A stretch of 64,000 nt of DNA from assembly GCF_016808095.1 (NCBI RefSeq), contig NC_068977.1, positions 1 to 64,000 on the forward strand, read 5' to 3'. The translations under genes were made by a program, and so were the position numbers. The notes beneath the pieces were generated by a model, which saw only the letters and a program-made list of their open reading frames with translations, was not told the origin of the DNA and did not search any database. Numbering within the stretch: position 1 is the stretch's first letter; every line of letters starts with the position of its first letter. Origin of the DNA: Vigna angularis (Eukaryota; Streptophyta; Magnoliopsida; Fabales; Fabaceae). This document shows, one piece after another, positions 8,905 to 20,640 of the stretch.

Positions 8905-10518
8905 TACAAAAATCGTTTTAAATGCCACGTCTGATTAGTAATTGCACTGAACCATGCCACGTAACCAATACTATAACGGCCGTTTGTCCAATTTAACGGC
9001 AGGCCTGTAATTGATTCAATTTTACAAAAACAAGGACTCAATTGATACGTCGAAAAGAAAGAGGACCTATTTGAAATTCATGACCAAAATAGGGACCTAC
9101 GGATACATTAAACCAAAATACAATTTACCTGTATATTATTACATACGGATTTGGATTCATAGGTAAATAATATGTTGCATATGAATTTTACCTACGAATG
9201 TTGGAAATTGCTTTACATACAAATTATTATGTAAGTAGTGGGGGAAAAATTTATATATAAATATTCTGTATGGAAAATTAATATGTAATGTTGTAGCGAG
9301 AATTTTGCTAAGGATTATAAAGATAAATCCATACGTAAAACCCTAGAAAAAATTGACCTATTAAATTTCAAAATAATAATAATTAAAAATAAAACTAAAG
9401 CTTTTGACTAAGCACTCACACAATATATTTCTCACTCACACGCGATTCTCCCCTCTAATACAAAAAGTCACACCCAGTTTGAATTCCCAGTAAATAAGTC
9501 TATTTAAAATTTCATTTTACAGTTAGGGAATTATTTCAAATATTATTTTGAGAAAAATTTCAGTTATATATATATAAGTATTTTATTTTGTAGATAGAGA
9601 TGAGAAAATTTGTTTGCAGTGATACTTTATAAACATCAACTCAAACCAAGAAATATTATTTGCACTTCTGTTAAAATCTATTCGATTTTCTGTTTAATTT
9701 TGCTTTATATATTGATAATCGTGATCATGAACTATTTTTACGAATGTAGTTTAATATCACTTTATTCATATTTTATAACAATTCTATCATTTTAATTCCT
9801 GATCATTTCTTACTTAATTTTCTTCTCTTCATTAACAATAATTTTTTAAAATTATAAAATTTTTAATGCAGCTTATTATCATTGATATTCTATTCCCATT
9901 TTGATATCACGGATGAAATTAATTTTTCATATTTTACCAAATGTTATTTTTAAAAATCAAAGTAAAAATACTTTTAATAAATTCAAATATCTTTAAAGGC
10001 TATTGTAGCAACTGGTGGTAGCTGTCCAATTTATTATCGGATCATGTTAATAATTTTTTTTAATAATTTTTTGACAATAGACTATGTATTATTATTTTAT
10101 TAATTCGTTAATATATTTGAAACGGACTAATACAAATTATTATATAAATTATAAAAAAATTGTCAAAAAATTGTTAAAAAAACATTTTTCTTTGTCGTCA
10201 GAAGAAGTTAAGTAATGAAGCAATGACAAAAAAAAAAAAGGAAGCAGGCAGCCAAAACTGAGTATGAAACACTATTGCAAGGAAACAATAAAATGAAATC
10301 AAAGGGTTACATTGTTTGATGGCAACTAAATGAATGCCACATTCATCTAGCTAGGAACAAAACTATCACATTCTTACATAACACTTTCAAAGGAAAACTC
10401 GATTTAATAAACTTAAAATAGACCATAAACTATCACTCTATTGGACAACATAAAATAACTAAGCACAATCAGATCACTACTAACATAATTTAGAACATGC
10501 ACACTACTAACATAAGGA
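8905..10518. other. Intergenic, transposon-like remnants then AT-rich DNA
   Basis: About 9120-9350 contains recurring TACATACGGATTT / ACCTACGAATG / CATACGTAAA words in both orientations, like subterminal repeats of a transposon, but no clear termini. The rest is AT-rich. The 3' part (10250-10518) would hold the 3' UTR of the minus-strand CYP82 gene. No gene recognised. Confidence 0.5.
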
Positions 10519-12273
10519 TTACAAAGATTCATAATAGTTTGGAGGTAGGCGTGGCTTAACCAAAACCTCCAGTGGAGTAGCTCTCGTATTGACAAATCCA
10601 AACAACTCAGTCATATCAACAGGTTCAGTCGAAGGATTTGAGATGTCAAAGGAATGCAACATATTAGCCAAAGTGAAATGAAGCACGTTTAAGCCAAGGG
10701 ACATTCCAGCACACATTCTTCTCCCACTTCCAAAGGGTAACAACTCAAAATGTCGACCTTTCAGATCCACATGTTGGTGAGTGGTGAGGAACCTTTCTGG
10801 TTTGAATTCTAAAGGATCTGACCAAACACTAGGGTCTCTGTGGATCTTCCACAGGTTATGCATTAGTCGAGTTCCCTTTTTTATGTGGTAGCCACCTAAG
10901 ATGCAGTTTTCTATGAATACACGAGGTGATGAAAGAGGTGCTGGTGGATACAATCTTAATGTCTCTTTCACTATGGCTTGAAGATACACAAGTTTGCTTA
11001 TGTCTGATTCTCTTATGTATCCATCTTTCCCAATTTGCATGTCTATTTCTTCTTTAGCCTTTTCCATTGCAAGAGGATTTCGTACTAGCAGACTAAGTGC
11101 CCATGTAAGAGTAACAGCAGTTGAATCAGTTCCACCCAAAATCAATTCCTGCAAATATGTTCAAGCTTCACCAAGAATTCTTCGAACAAAAACAGGAAAT
11201 AAACTGGAAATACTATTCAATATTTGACAGAATACAATTTTGCTTCCATGTCCATGTTCATAGCATTTTAGTAAATGGCTCATTACTATACTTACCAGGG
11301 TAGTGGCTTTGCAAATGGTATCAGCATCAAACCCATGAATCGGAGCCCCATTAAGTGCTGAAATCATCACATCCATGAAGTCTTGATCGCCCTTAACCTT
11401 TTCACCCAAACCCTTCTTCTCACGGTGCTCCTCCAACCACTCACTCAACAACGTGTCCATTTCCTTAGCCGTTGCTTTCATGGCCTTCTCATGGCCCCCC
11501 AGATCCAACCACCTCAAGCAAGGAACCCCATCAGCCACAGTGAAAGTGCCCATCAAATTCATGAACTCATCTAAATTCTTCATAAACCTTTCTGCCTTCT
11601 CCTTGCCCTCCACATGCGCCACACCAAAGTACCTCTTCCCCACCACCATCCTCACTATTATATTGAAAGTCAAATGTTCAAACCACTCTTTCATGTCCAC
11701 CAAAGTAGCAGCACCATAACTAGATTCATTCTCCTTCTTGTTGTTTACACTAGTATTGCATAAATCGCATAGCTCTTTGAATGAGGTTTGAATCTCTGAG
11801 ATACGAATGTGGCTGAGTTGCTCTATTCTGCGGTTGGAGAGAAACTCTTTAGTCACAATCTTTCGAAGCTCTCGCCAATAGGGTCCGTATGGAGCCAACC
11901 CTACGAAGGCTTGGTTGTAGGACATGACTTCCACAGCAACGAGTTTAGGGCGTGATGAAACGGCAAGGTCGTTTGTGGTGAAGAGTTCCTTGGACATTTC
12001 CCAGTTGCTGAGCACCAAAGCATCTTTCAGACCGAGTTTGATGGTGAACAAGGGTCCATACTTGTCAGCCAAAGCAGCCAAAGTTCTATGGGGTGTTTTT
12101 GAACCATTTAACAGTGAAAGATGACCAAGTATTGGCCATGCACCTTTCACTATAGGAGCCCGTTTCTCAGAAGAAATTCTACGATATAGATAGAAAAATA
12201 ACAAGATTAGAGAAAGAAACGATGCAATAAGAGTGGTGGTGTTTAAGGTTAAGCAATTTAGGAGAAAGTCCAT
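10519..12273 (-). CDS. Cytochrome P450, CYP82 family (CYP82A-like)
   Basis: Two exons on the minus strand, 12273-11296 and 11148-10519, joined by a phase-0 intron (donor CTG|GTAAGT, acceptor TTGCAG|GAA), give 535 residues. That is close to the usual 520-530 of the family. An N-terminal hydrophobic anchor (about residues 10-30) implies ER-membrane attachment. Visible P450 motifs are the I-helix GGTDST, the K-helix ExxR in KETLRLYP (about 388), PERF, and the heme loop [10 protein letters not shown] with its ligand cysteine at about residue 472. Known CYP82 enzymes oxidise specialised metabolites (terpenoids, phenolics, alkaloids) and several soybean CYP82A genes respond to pathogens. The substrate here is unknown. 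All key residues are present, and a TATA box lies about 50 bp upstream of the ATG. It is paralogous to 15235-17782. Confidence 0.93.
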
Positions 12274-12319
12274 TTTTGCTTGTTAAGGTGGAATGTCTTG
12301 AAACTGTTTTTCTTTCTGC

Positions 12320-12326
12320 TTTTATA
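12320..12326 (-). promoter_or_regulatory. TATA box of the first CYP82 gene
   Basis: The minus strand reads CCCTATAAAAGCAG about 47-53 bp before the ATG at 12273, a well-placed TATA element implying a short 5' UTR. Confidence 0.6.
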
Positions 12327-13490
12327 GGGAAAGCATGGGTCTAACCTTTCTGCATGGCCACATGTTTGACCAATATGGCGTCATTTTTTGTTTATAATAA
12401 TGAATGGAAGCTTGTGTGGAATAGTCAAAATTTTTGTAATGTTGTGTATGAAATATAAGATATTCTACTATAGCAACTTTTTGTTACGTGATCTGCAAGT
12501 ATTATAATATATTAGTCGATAGTTCTGCATAATAGAGACAAAACTTGGAGACGAAACAAGGGTTATTATGAATACTTCAAATATTGATTTTTTTTTTTAA
12601 AAATACATTTTTTTTAATTTATAAATAACTTTTTATATTACTGTAATATTTTTTGTTTTTGTTCCTACAAAATTAAAATTCAGTATTTCTATTCTTATAA
12701 CATTTATTTTTACTGTACATAAAACTTATTTTAGGAAACTCCGAAAGTTTTACATTGACCAAACCCACCTACTAGTTTATTTTAAGGTGGCTGAAGCGAA
12801 TAATTGGACAACCTTGGTGACCAAGGATAGTTGACCAGGAAGGATAAAAGTGTAGCAGTGAGACATTGACTCATGTGACCAATAACAAGACCAACGCATT
12901 CATGCATCTTTCACATTGAATATAACTAATTATAATCAAACAGAAAGAAAGAAAAGGAAAAGGAAAGAGTAGAAAATTGTTATAATTAATTTTAGTAGAA
13001 AGATGAAAAATAAATTTTCTATGCTTTTTGAAAAATACAATTTGAAATATATTAAAAAGTTTCTAATTACGTATTTTAGAAACATTATGAAAAAATATAT
13101 ACTTATAAATATTACATTGACCGAAGAACGTGATTGAAAAATAGGAGATAAAAACGTAATAATAATAATGAGAGAACAAAAATTATATTCGTTGAACCTA
13201 AACTCTACTAAATTTCGTTTAAATAATCAAAATAATTATAAAATAGTTTAAGTTATTTATAAAAATAATCACTATGATATATTGACACAAATTGTGCCCA
13301 AATATTAACAGGGACATTAATAATATGCCAATTTAATTATATTAATATTTAAAAGTTAATTTGATATTTTTTTTACGTTATATATCTTATAGTACTGAAT
13401 TGTAATTGGGATATATATACGGAAAAAAATGAAATAGTAAAAATTGATAAGCATCACCGTTTTTTGCTATGTATACTTTTAAACTCGCAC
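12327..13490. other. Intergenic AT-rich DNA upstream of CYP82
   Basis: Probable distal promoter of the minus-strand CYP82 gene followed by plain AT-rich sequence. No gene or element boundary recognised. Confidence 0.5.
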
Positions 13491-13496
13491 AATAGA

Positions 13497-14875
13497 CCTT
13501 TTTTTACACAAAACCGTTGTCTATTCAGACACGGTGGCAGTTTCGTAATTAACGAAACCTTATAAGCCTCGGTTCAGACGAGACCGGTGCCAAAAAGAGA
13601 TCTCACTTCGGTTGTGAAGGCAACCGGTGCCTAATTATCAGTGTCTGACGTAGTTTCTGACGCGGTTAAGAGAAACCCGAGGTGAAAGAACTATACGACA
13701 TTGGTTGGTAGGAAGGACCGAGGCATAAGCCTCTACTACCTCAGACCCGAGGCATATAAGCCTCTCTTTTTTTTCCCAAAATTTTCCCCAAGTTAACCTA
13801 GCTCCCTCCGCACTCTCGCCTCCCCTGGCTCTCCCTCCCTCCCTCCCCTGGCTCTCGCCTCCCCTCCCCTCCCCTCGCTCTCGCCTCCCTTGGCTCTCGC
13901 CTCCCTCCCCAGGCTCTCGCCACCTCTCGCTCTTGGATTCTTCTCTCCCTCCATTCCATTGCCGCTTCTTCCTTACCCCCGCGAACCTCCCACAACTAAA
14001 CCACACCACGCCACTGCCAGCCCCAGATCTACCACCGTTTCCGTAAAGAGCACGCGATGAAGAGGAAGGAGAGGCATCGCGTAGTCGGCGGCGGCGGAGG
14101 AAGAGCAGCGCGCGACAGAGGAGTGGACAATCTCCGATGAGATGCGGCGGCTGGAGGAGAATATCGGCATGGCGGTGGCGGATGCGGAGGGCGCGGGGGC
14201 GAATGCGGAGGGCGCGGAGGCGAATGCAGAGGATGTGGCGGAGGAGGAGGAGAAGCGGCAGAGGAAGCGGTGATGGCGGAGGCGGAGGCGGAGGCGGCGA
14301 TTGAGGTGGCGGAGGCGAATCCAGAAGCTTTTTTCTCCAGATTTCATTTCTTTTTGTTTTGAATTGAATTGAATCTGAGTTCACACCGAAGATTTGATTT
14401 TGTTTTGATTTGTTTGGTTCCTTTGTTAAATTGAATTTGATTTTACTTGTTAAATTGATTTGTTGAATTGAATCTGAGAAGGATCCTTTGTACCAAAAAA
14501 TTTGTTTTATCTGCCATTGAAGCGTGATTTAAGCGTGTTTGGTCTGGTTTGTTTGTGAAATTTTTTTGTCAAGAAGCTTGAGCAAAGACATAAAAGAAGC
14601 TTGAGGCACCAAAATGATACGAGTGGCTAAAGAAGAAGAAAAAAAAATAAAAAAAAAGGACCTTACTGCCTCGGTTCAGGCTCCAACCGAGGCAGTAAAG
14701 GGAGTGAAACGATTTCGGTTATTAGAACCGAGGCCTAATCGTATCATTATATGTCCCGTTTCAAAACCGAGACATAAAGTCCACCGCTTTTTACCTCGCC
14801 CGAATATGCCTCGATTCAGGAACCGGTGTCTATCAGCGAAAATAATCGCTATTATTTCCCTTAACTGTACTAGTG
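13497..14875. mobile_element. CACTA-like non-autonomous element with GC-rich core
   Basis: The right end is TTAACTGTACTAGTG (ending 14875), the reverse complement of a CACTAGTACAG terminus. Both flanks carry many CCTCGGTT / AACCGAGGC motifs in both orientations (13570-13750 and 14660-14830), the pattern of CACTA subterminal repeats. The left terminus is not clear, so the start is approximate. The core (about 13795-14340) is strikingly G+C-rich with (CT)n-like and GCGGAGGCG repeats. It has no transposase; long frames there follow from composition. Confidence 0.65.
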
Positions 14876-15234
14876 ATTAACCTCTCTTTTTTAATTGTTC
14901 AAACTCTTGTTCATAAGTACCGTTTGAGAATTTAGCTAAGTTGCTCAAAGTCAAAACTACTGTCGAAATAATGTAAACAAATTTATTCGTATTGATGTTG
15001 GTTGTGTTAAATTCTCTTTAAATTCACAAGGGAAGTAGGAGATAATATGATCTTACAAGGAAGTAACTAATCATACAATAAAACCAGATGCACACAAAAC
15101 TGAAAATCTTTATCTTTCACTCACTTCCACTGATAGAAATTCCATGATCTGTAACAATGTTGCATGACAAATTTAAGATTACAAAGTGTAGTTTTAACTA
15201 ATTTATTAGAACAGATAATAACACTGCTACCACA
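14876..15234. other. Intergenic, 3' flank of the second CYP82 gene
   Basis: Short AT-rich stretch between the CACTA-like element and the CYP82 stop codon; it probably includes that gene's 3' UTR. Nothing else seen. Confidence 0.5.
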
Positions 15235-17782
15235 TCACATGGATTCATAATAGTTTGAGGACAAACGTGGTTTAACAAGAATCTCAAGTGGAGTAGCTTT
15301 TTCATTGGTCATTCCAAGGGCTTCTCTCATATCAATAGTTTCATTAGGTTTATTAAATATTTCAAAAGAATGTAAGAAATTAGCTAGAGTTAAATGAATC
15401 ATGTTAAGACCAAAGGATATTCCTGGACATATTCTTCTGCCACTTCCAAACGGTAGCAACTCAAAATTTTGACCTTTAACATCAACATCTCTGTGAGTAG
15501 TAATAAATCTTTCTGGTTTGAATTTCAATGGATCCAACCAAATATTAGGATCAGTTTGGATCTTCCACAAGTTTGTGATTAATCGAGTTCCCTTTTTTAT
15601 GTGATATCCACCTAACATGCAATCTTCTGTGAATTCACGAGGTGCTGAAAGAGGTCCTGGTGGATACAATCTCAGTGTCTCTTTCACTACTGCTTGAAGG
15701 TATACTAACTTATTCACATCTGACTCACTTATGAATCTCTCTTTCCCAATGTGAGTGCTAATCTCTTCTTTTACCTTTTCTAATATAAGAGGATTTTTCA
15801 ACAAGAAACATATCACCCATGTAAGAGTGACAGTGCTTGTATCCGTGGCACCCAAAATCAGTGCCTGCAGATATCAAATGCAAATTCTATAATTAAGAAA
15901 GATGTTAGGCAAACAAAAATTTTACTTATAAATTAGTTTCTATTAATATTAATAATATAAGTAGCTAAAATTTTGGTAATAATATAAATTAGTTTCTAAT
16001 TGGAGTATTGATTCTATTTAGCACTTTTAAATTAATTGACATTTTGTAAGACTTGGTTTATAAATTTGAATACCACTGGTACCATGTTATCTTAATAGAT
16101 TTTTGTTTAGTAAAAGAAATCATTCAGTAAAATTACATGTAAGAAACTAATGAGCTTTCAGTTAAAGTTGGAGTTTTTATAAAAATGAAAAAGATACCCA
16201 TAGATAAACCTAGAGTAATTATCATATAGTTACTGACTTTTACATGTAAGAAACTAATGAGATTTCAGTTAAAGTTGGAGTTTTTATAAAAATGAAAATG
16301 ATACCCATAGATATAAACCTATAGTAATTATCATATAGCTACTTACTTTTAAACATGCCGAGGATGTTAAAGGAAAATAATATTTGGTAGTGTAATGAAA
16401 TGTACGGATTAAATATACGGAGGATTTGAAAGAAAAATAATATATAGTTGATACTTTAATATATTAATGTTTTAATTATATTTGTTTATACATTTTAATA
16501 ATATTATTATATTGTTAGAATAGATTATAAAGAATTTTGTTTTATAAGGCGCGCGTAAAGTATAATTTTTCTTTAAATGAACCAGAAACAGATTAAAGAA
16601 GCAATAAGAAGACCAAATTTAAGCATATACAATCCATGAAAAATTGTTATATGCAACACACATACCAATGTTGTGGCTTTGTTTATAGTAGCAGCATCGA
16701 AGCCATCGATGGTGGCACCTTCAAGAACTGAAAGCATCGTATCCATGAAGTCTTGGTCGTCACTTTCAACACCCTTTTCACCAAATAAAGCCCTCTTCTT
16801 GCTGTGCTCCACCAACCACTCATCTAAGATCACATCCAATTCTCTGGCAGTTTCTTTCATGGCTTTCACTCCCAAATTCATCCACCTCAGAACAGGAACA
16901 GCATCAGCCACCGTGCACACTCCCAACATCTGCATGAACTCCCTCAAAGCCTTCACACACTTTTCTGCATCTTTCTCACTAACCACTGCGGTTTTACCTA
17001 TTGCCAAAACAAATCTCTCTTCAATATATCTTTAAATTCAAACAACAAAAATGGAAAGAACATTCTTTTAATCACACTTTATAAGGTTTTCTGAGATGCA
17101 AGATCAGAAGAGAGAGCTTCTAATGCTTGTTTTTAGACAGAAAGATTTTACCAAATAATCGCTTCCCAGCCATGGTTTGGAAAACTATATTGAACACCAA
17201 CTCTGTGAACCACTGCTTCATCTCCACCACCACACACTCATCACTCCCCTTCTTCTCCGACCAAACATGAAACAGCTCTTTAACAGAACTTCGAATCTCA
17301 GAAACCCTAACGCGGCTTAGAAGCTCCGTTTTGCGGTCGGAGAGGAACATGGTCACAATCTTCCGTATCTCACGCCAGTAAGGACCATAGGGTGCGAACC
17401 CAAAACTTGCTTGGTTGTACGCAACGTGTTCAATGGCCACGAGCTTGGAGCGAGAGGAGACGACGACGTCGTTTGTGGTGTAACATTCTTTCGTCATTTT
17501 CCAGTTGCTGAGAACCAAAGCGCGTCTAGAACCGAGCTTGATGGTGAAGAGGGGTCCATATTTGTCAGCCATGGCTGCCAACGTCTTGTGGGGTGTTGGT
17601 GAGCCCCCGAGAAGCATGAGATGGCCGAGTATGGGCCATGCACCTGAGGCCATTGGAGGTTCTGGCAGATTACTACCGGCTTTGGAGGGACGAAAGAGAA
17701 ATAGAGAGAAAGATAACAGTAATGTTAGAGAAAAGAGAGCAAGTGCAGTGGTGTTTAGGTTACTCACAAGGAACAAATCCAT
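15235..17782 (-). CDS. Cytochrome P450, CYP82 family, with extra intron
   Basis: Three exons on the minus strand, 17782-17152, 16997-16666 and 15864-15235, give 530 residues with phases that close. I chose the ATG at 17782 because it puts the hydrophobic anchor at the N-terminus; an in-frame ATG at 17812 would add 10 polar residues. Motifs are WPILGH, the I-helix GATDTS, ExxR in [12 protein letters not shown], and the heme loop [10 protein letters not shown] with its cysteine at about residue 467. The second intron (16665-15865, 801 bp) matches the single intron of the neighbouring CYP82 gene. The first (17151-16998, 154 bp) has no counterpart there. One residue is missing in the IVT-(K/E)-FLS segment relative to the neighbour. 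The role is as for other CYP82 enzymes, substrate unknown. It is the closer parent of the pseudogene at 23037-27110. Confidence 0.92.
16134..16347. repeat. 107-bp tandem duplication in CYP82 intron
   Basis: Two adjacent units beginning TACATGTAAGAAACTAATGAG, period 107 bp, nearly identical, inside the long intron. The pseudogene introns at about 3880-3990 and 26820-26930 have one unit, so the duplication arose after the copies separated. Confidence 0.85.
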
Positions 17783-17814
17783 TTTGCTAGGGTTGATGGA
17801 GGAATGATACAAAT

Positions 17815-17821
17815 GTTTATA
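17815..17821 (-). promoter_or_regulatory. Candidate TATA box of the second CYP82 gene
   Basis: The minus strand reads CATATAAACATTTG about 33-40 bp before the chosen ATG, with a second copy of CATATAAAC 10 bp further up. The short distance makes the outer one more likely. Confidence 0.35.
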
Positions 17822-17939
17822 TGTGTTTATATGTTGCTTATATGTATTTTTAACTTAATCAAAGAGTATCTAAATTAAGGGATACCAAAACTTCTTTTAC
17901 TTTTTAAGATTCATTTCGTTTCTTATTATAAATTTGTAT

Positions 17940-18220
17940 AAATTTGTGTTAAGAAGTGAATTTTAAAACTAACTCAATCTTATAAAATCGGTTTGTAAAG
18001 TGAGGTTTGTATTCACTTATATATTATTAAATCGGCCTTATCCCTAATAGATGTAGAACTTCCAATTATCCCTAATCAATGTAAGACTTTCAATACAATC
18101 TTTCACGCGGAGGTATATACATTTTGAGTGTGAGACTCAACCCCAAATAAAATTGCATCCACTTATATATTATAAATCGACCTTATCCTTAGTCGACGTG
18201 GAACTTTTAACCGTTTGATT
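17940..18220. repeat. Dispersed repeat fragment (CTCAATCTTATAAAATCGG type)
   Basis: It contains CTCAATCTTATAAAATCGG, GTAAAGTGAGGTTTG, and two copies of ACTTATATATTAT(A)AATCG...CCTTATCC...TAG-(A/T)-CG-like text. The sequence reads like a short interspersed repeat common in legume DNA (family assignment from memory, not tested). A diverged relative seems to lie in the first CFM2-like gene's intron near 43040-43215. Confidence 0.45.
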
Positions 18221-18587
18221 CAATTTAATAAATGATGATGTTACATTTTAAAAATAACTAAATGAAAAATATAAAGGGGTAAAAAAAATAGTAATTCATT
18301 GGAAATTATTGTCATATAAGAGACGTTTAATCCATGACACTTGCACTACTGTAATAAGAATGTCACTTTTGGTGTTTGTTCAGCAAAACTGGCACACTTG
18401 GAAGGATAAGACGTCTAGCACAACTGAACAATTCAAAACAGACAAATAGAGAAAGAGAAAGAGTTGTTCTATGCTTATTTTAAGGTCAGATATACGAAAA
18501 TAGTTAAGTCGGCTGAGAATAAAATGAAATGGTTACAATCTGCACATTTGTTTAATATTTTCAAACATCTGCCCCATCCCATAAAAA

Positions 18588-19203
18588 ACCGTTATGTTTG
18601 GTATAGCTAGTCATAGATTCCAAGTACAGGATTGAACTAATTACTTAATTAAAAGTTTTAAAATTTTGCGAGCAAACTTTATTTTGTCCAGGGATCGATA
18701 TTAAAGAAAGGAAAATTAATATTTATTATTAAATAGATTCTGTTATCGTTAATTAAATAATTTGATACTAACATAAATATCCATTTATTACATTAAATGT
18801 TACTTTATACTAAACTTACTTTAAAAATATCTAAACAATTTTAAAATAATTTTAATTTTTTAACTTTTAAAATTATATTAGAGTTGGCTAAATTTATTCA
18901 AATAACACCACAATTTCATCTATAATAATATACGTAATAGTTAATTTGATATTTTGGTAAACTTATTAAAAGTTTTAATAAGATTGGAATTCAACTTACT
19001 TCTTCATCAGAAGCTAATTTCTTCTTGTTATGGACGTATTCAGCGCGTCAATTTTGTTATATTTGGTGTAGCTAGTTATAGATTCCAAGTACAGTAGTTA
19101 TAGATTCCAACAAGTTTGACCTAATTATTTAGTTAAAAGTTTTAAATTTTGACAGGAAATTTGATTTGGTCCAGAGTGATATTAAAAAGGGAAAATTAAT
19201 TAC
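18588..19203. repeat. Direct repeat pair downstream of MMP gene
   Basis: About 135 bp at 18588-18724 recurs at 19055-19203 in the same orientation (shared words TAGATTCCAAGTACAG, TTAAAAGTTTTAAA, GGAAAATTAAT). The second copy has an internal duplication of TAGTTATAGATTCCAA. The space between is AT-rich with no gene. Confidence 0.75.
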
Positions 19204-19655
19204 TGCATTGAGCTTTTGCAAGCAAATCAAGGAAGACAGTTAGGTTTGAGATTTTCATTTCCTATTTCCTCTTTACATAGAAATTGTGTTCTACAGTTAA
19301 ACAAAGTTATTTTATATATTTTTTATCAAACACCATCCATCCAAGATATTCCTTTTAATTCAAAATCGTAAAACCATGAATTTTATTCTTTAATTTACGT
19401 TAAATATAAGAATCAGCCTCATATTTAAAATTTCAACCGTTATATTATAATTTAACCAATTACATAATACTTGGTAAATCTTATTATAACAAGGAAATTT
19501 TGATCACAAGCGTAGTTGGTGGCTTATTTAATTGTTGCTTAATAGTAGTACATGCAACTGGTTTCAGCATCTATGAGATTAATTACTTGACACACCTTGG
19601 CCAAACACATGCTACACTCGACGATTATTCGACACTTATTATCAAGTTCTAGTTC

Positions 19656-20540
19656 TTAAAACCCATATAGATTGTTTAAACCTTCCCTGTCATCTTGTCT
19701 TGTATTCCGTCTTACCCCTGAATATGTGGGTGCCATAATCGCGTTAGGATCGTTACTGTGTCCAAGCCCCAGATTGTGACCAAGTTCATGCAAACAAACA
19801 GTTTCAACATCAATGGTTGGTGATGACCCTGTAGTGCTCCAGTTTTCATCTGCATCCATGTGCATTCTTCCATCATCTGGAGCAAAAGCGTGTGCCAGAA
19901 CCCCACCTCGCCCATCAAATGGGTAAAAATCAAAGTGTAAGCCACGGTGGAAGCCAGCGACTATGTCAGATTGACCAGTGGTTTCAGTGAACGTGAAACT
20001 GTTGTTCTGTCCCCAGGTGTTAAAGGCATTCCTCAATGCTTGTTTAAAGTCATTCTGGCTGACGGAAACAGATGAAGGCATTCGAGTCACTCGATAGGTT
20101 AAGGTAAACTTGCTCCATTTTGGATTTCCTGGGAAGTAAGTGTAGTTTTGGGGGGGCGACGACGACGACAAACCATTAGGGTTAGGGTTAGGAGTGGCTG
20201 TGATATCAGGCAATCCACAACGTGGGAGGCTCATGGTTTCGATGGTTTGATCATCCACCACACCACTGGTGTGCAAGCCATGGAAAGCTTGGTACTGTTT
20301 CAGAGCAGATTCATCGTTTGCATCGAAGTTGTTGTCGGAAGATGATTTGTCGTTTACTTGGTAGCCTAAATTTTTGAGGTGGCTTCTGAGGATGCCTACG
20401 CCATCCGCGTTTTGTCCCCTACGAATGCCCCTCAGGTTTTGGAGAGTTCTTATAAATGGAATTGCACACTCGACAGAGGGAAAAGGATTCAACGCACAGA
20501 GTACGAGGAACAAGAGTAAAGGTTTTAGAGCAAGAGACAT
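19656..20540 (-). CDS. Matrix metalloproteinase (plant MMP, SMEP1-like), intronless
   Basis: A single open frame of 294 residues, intronless as is usual for plant MMPs. The order is a signal peptide (about 1-25), a propeptide with a peptidoglycan-binding-like fold and cysteine switch PRCGLPD (Cys about 108), then an M10A catalytic domain. That domain has structural-zinc and calcium segments (HFDFYPFDG, HAFAPDDGRMHMD), the zinc site HELGHNLGLGHS (first His about 251) and the Met-turn AIMAPTY. There is no C-terminal hydrophobic tail, so a secreted apoplastic enzyme is more likely than a GPI-anchored one. The family cleaves extracellular proteins in growth and defence; the substrate here is unknown. 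A TATA box lies about 80 bp upstream. It is paralogous to 32989-34020. Confidence 0.95.
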   Translation of the reverse strand: MSLALKPLLLFLVLCALNPFPSVECAIPFIRTLQNLRGIRRGQNADGVGILRSHLKNLGYQVNDKSSSDNNFDANDESALKQYQAFHGLHTSGVVDDQTIETMSLPRCGLPDITATPNPNPNGLSSSSPPQNYTYFPGNPKWSKFTLTYRVTRMPSSVSVSQNDFKQALRNAFNTWGQNNSFTFTETTGQSDIVAGFHRGLHFDFYPFDGRGGVLAHAFAPDDGRMHMDADENWSTTGSSPTIDVETVCLHELGHNLGLGHSNDPNAIMAPTYSGVRRNTRQDDREGLNNLYGF

Positions 20541-20616
20541 GGTTGGATAAAAAAAGAACTAGGGTTTCTAGTTTTCTAAATGTTTGATGTGTATTTTGGT
20601 GCATGGATGCATGGAC

Positions 20617-20623
20617 ATTTATA
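20617..20623 (-). promoter_or_regulatory. TATA box of the first MMP gene
   Basis: The minus strand reads CTTTTATAAATGTCC about 77-83 bp before the ATG at 20540. Confidence 0.55.
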
Positions 20624-20640
20624 AAAGGAAGGGGAGTTGG

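Noticed and set aside
13260..13500. Left end of the CACTA-like element
   Set aside because: No CACTAGTACAG-like terminus matching the right end at 14875 is present, so no precise left boundary or 3-bp duplication can be claimed.
13638..14384. 248-residue minus-strand proline/arginine/glycine-rich frame
   Set aside because: Composition-driven in the GC-rich core of a CACTA-like element; it spans the subterminal repeats and has no domain.
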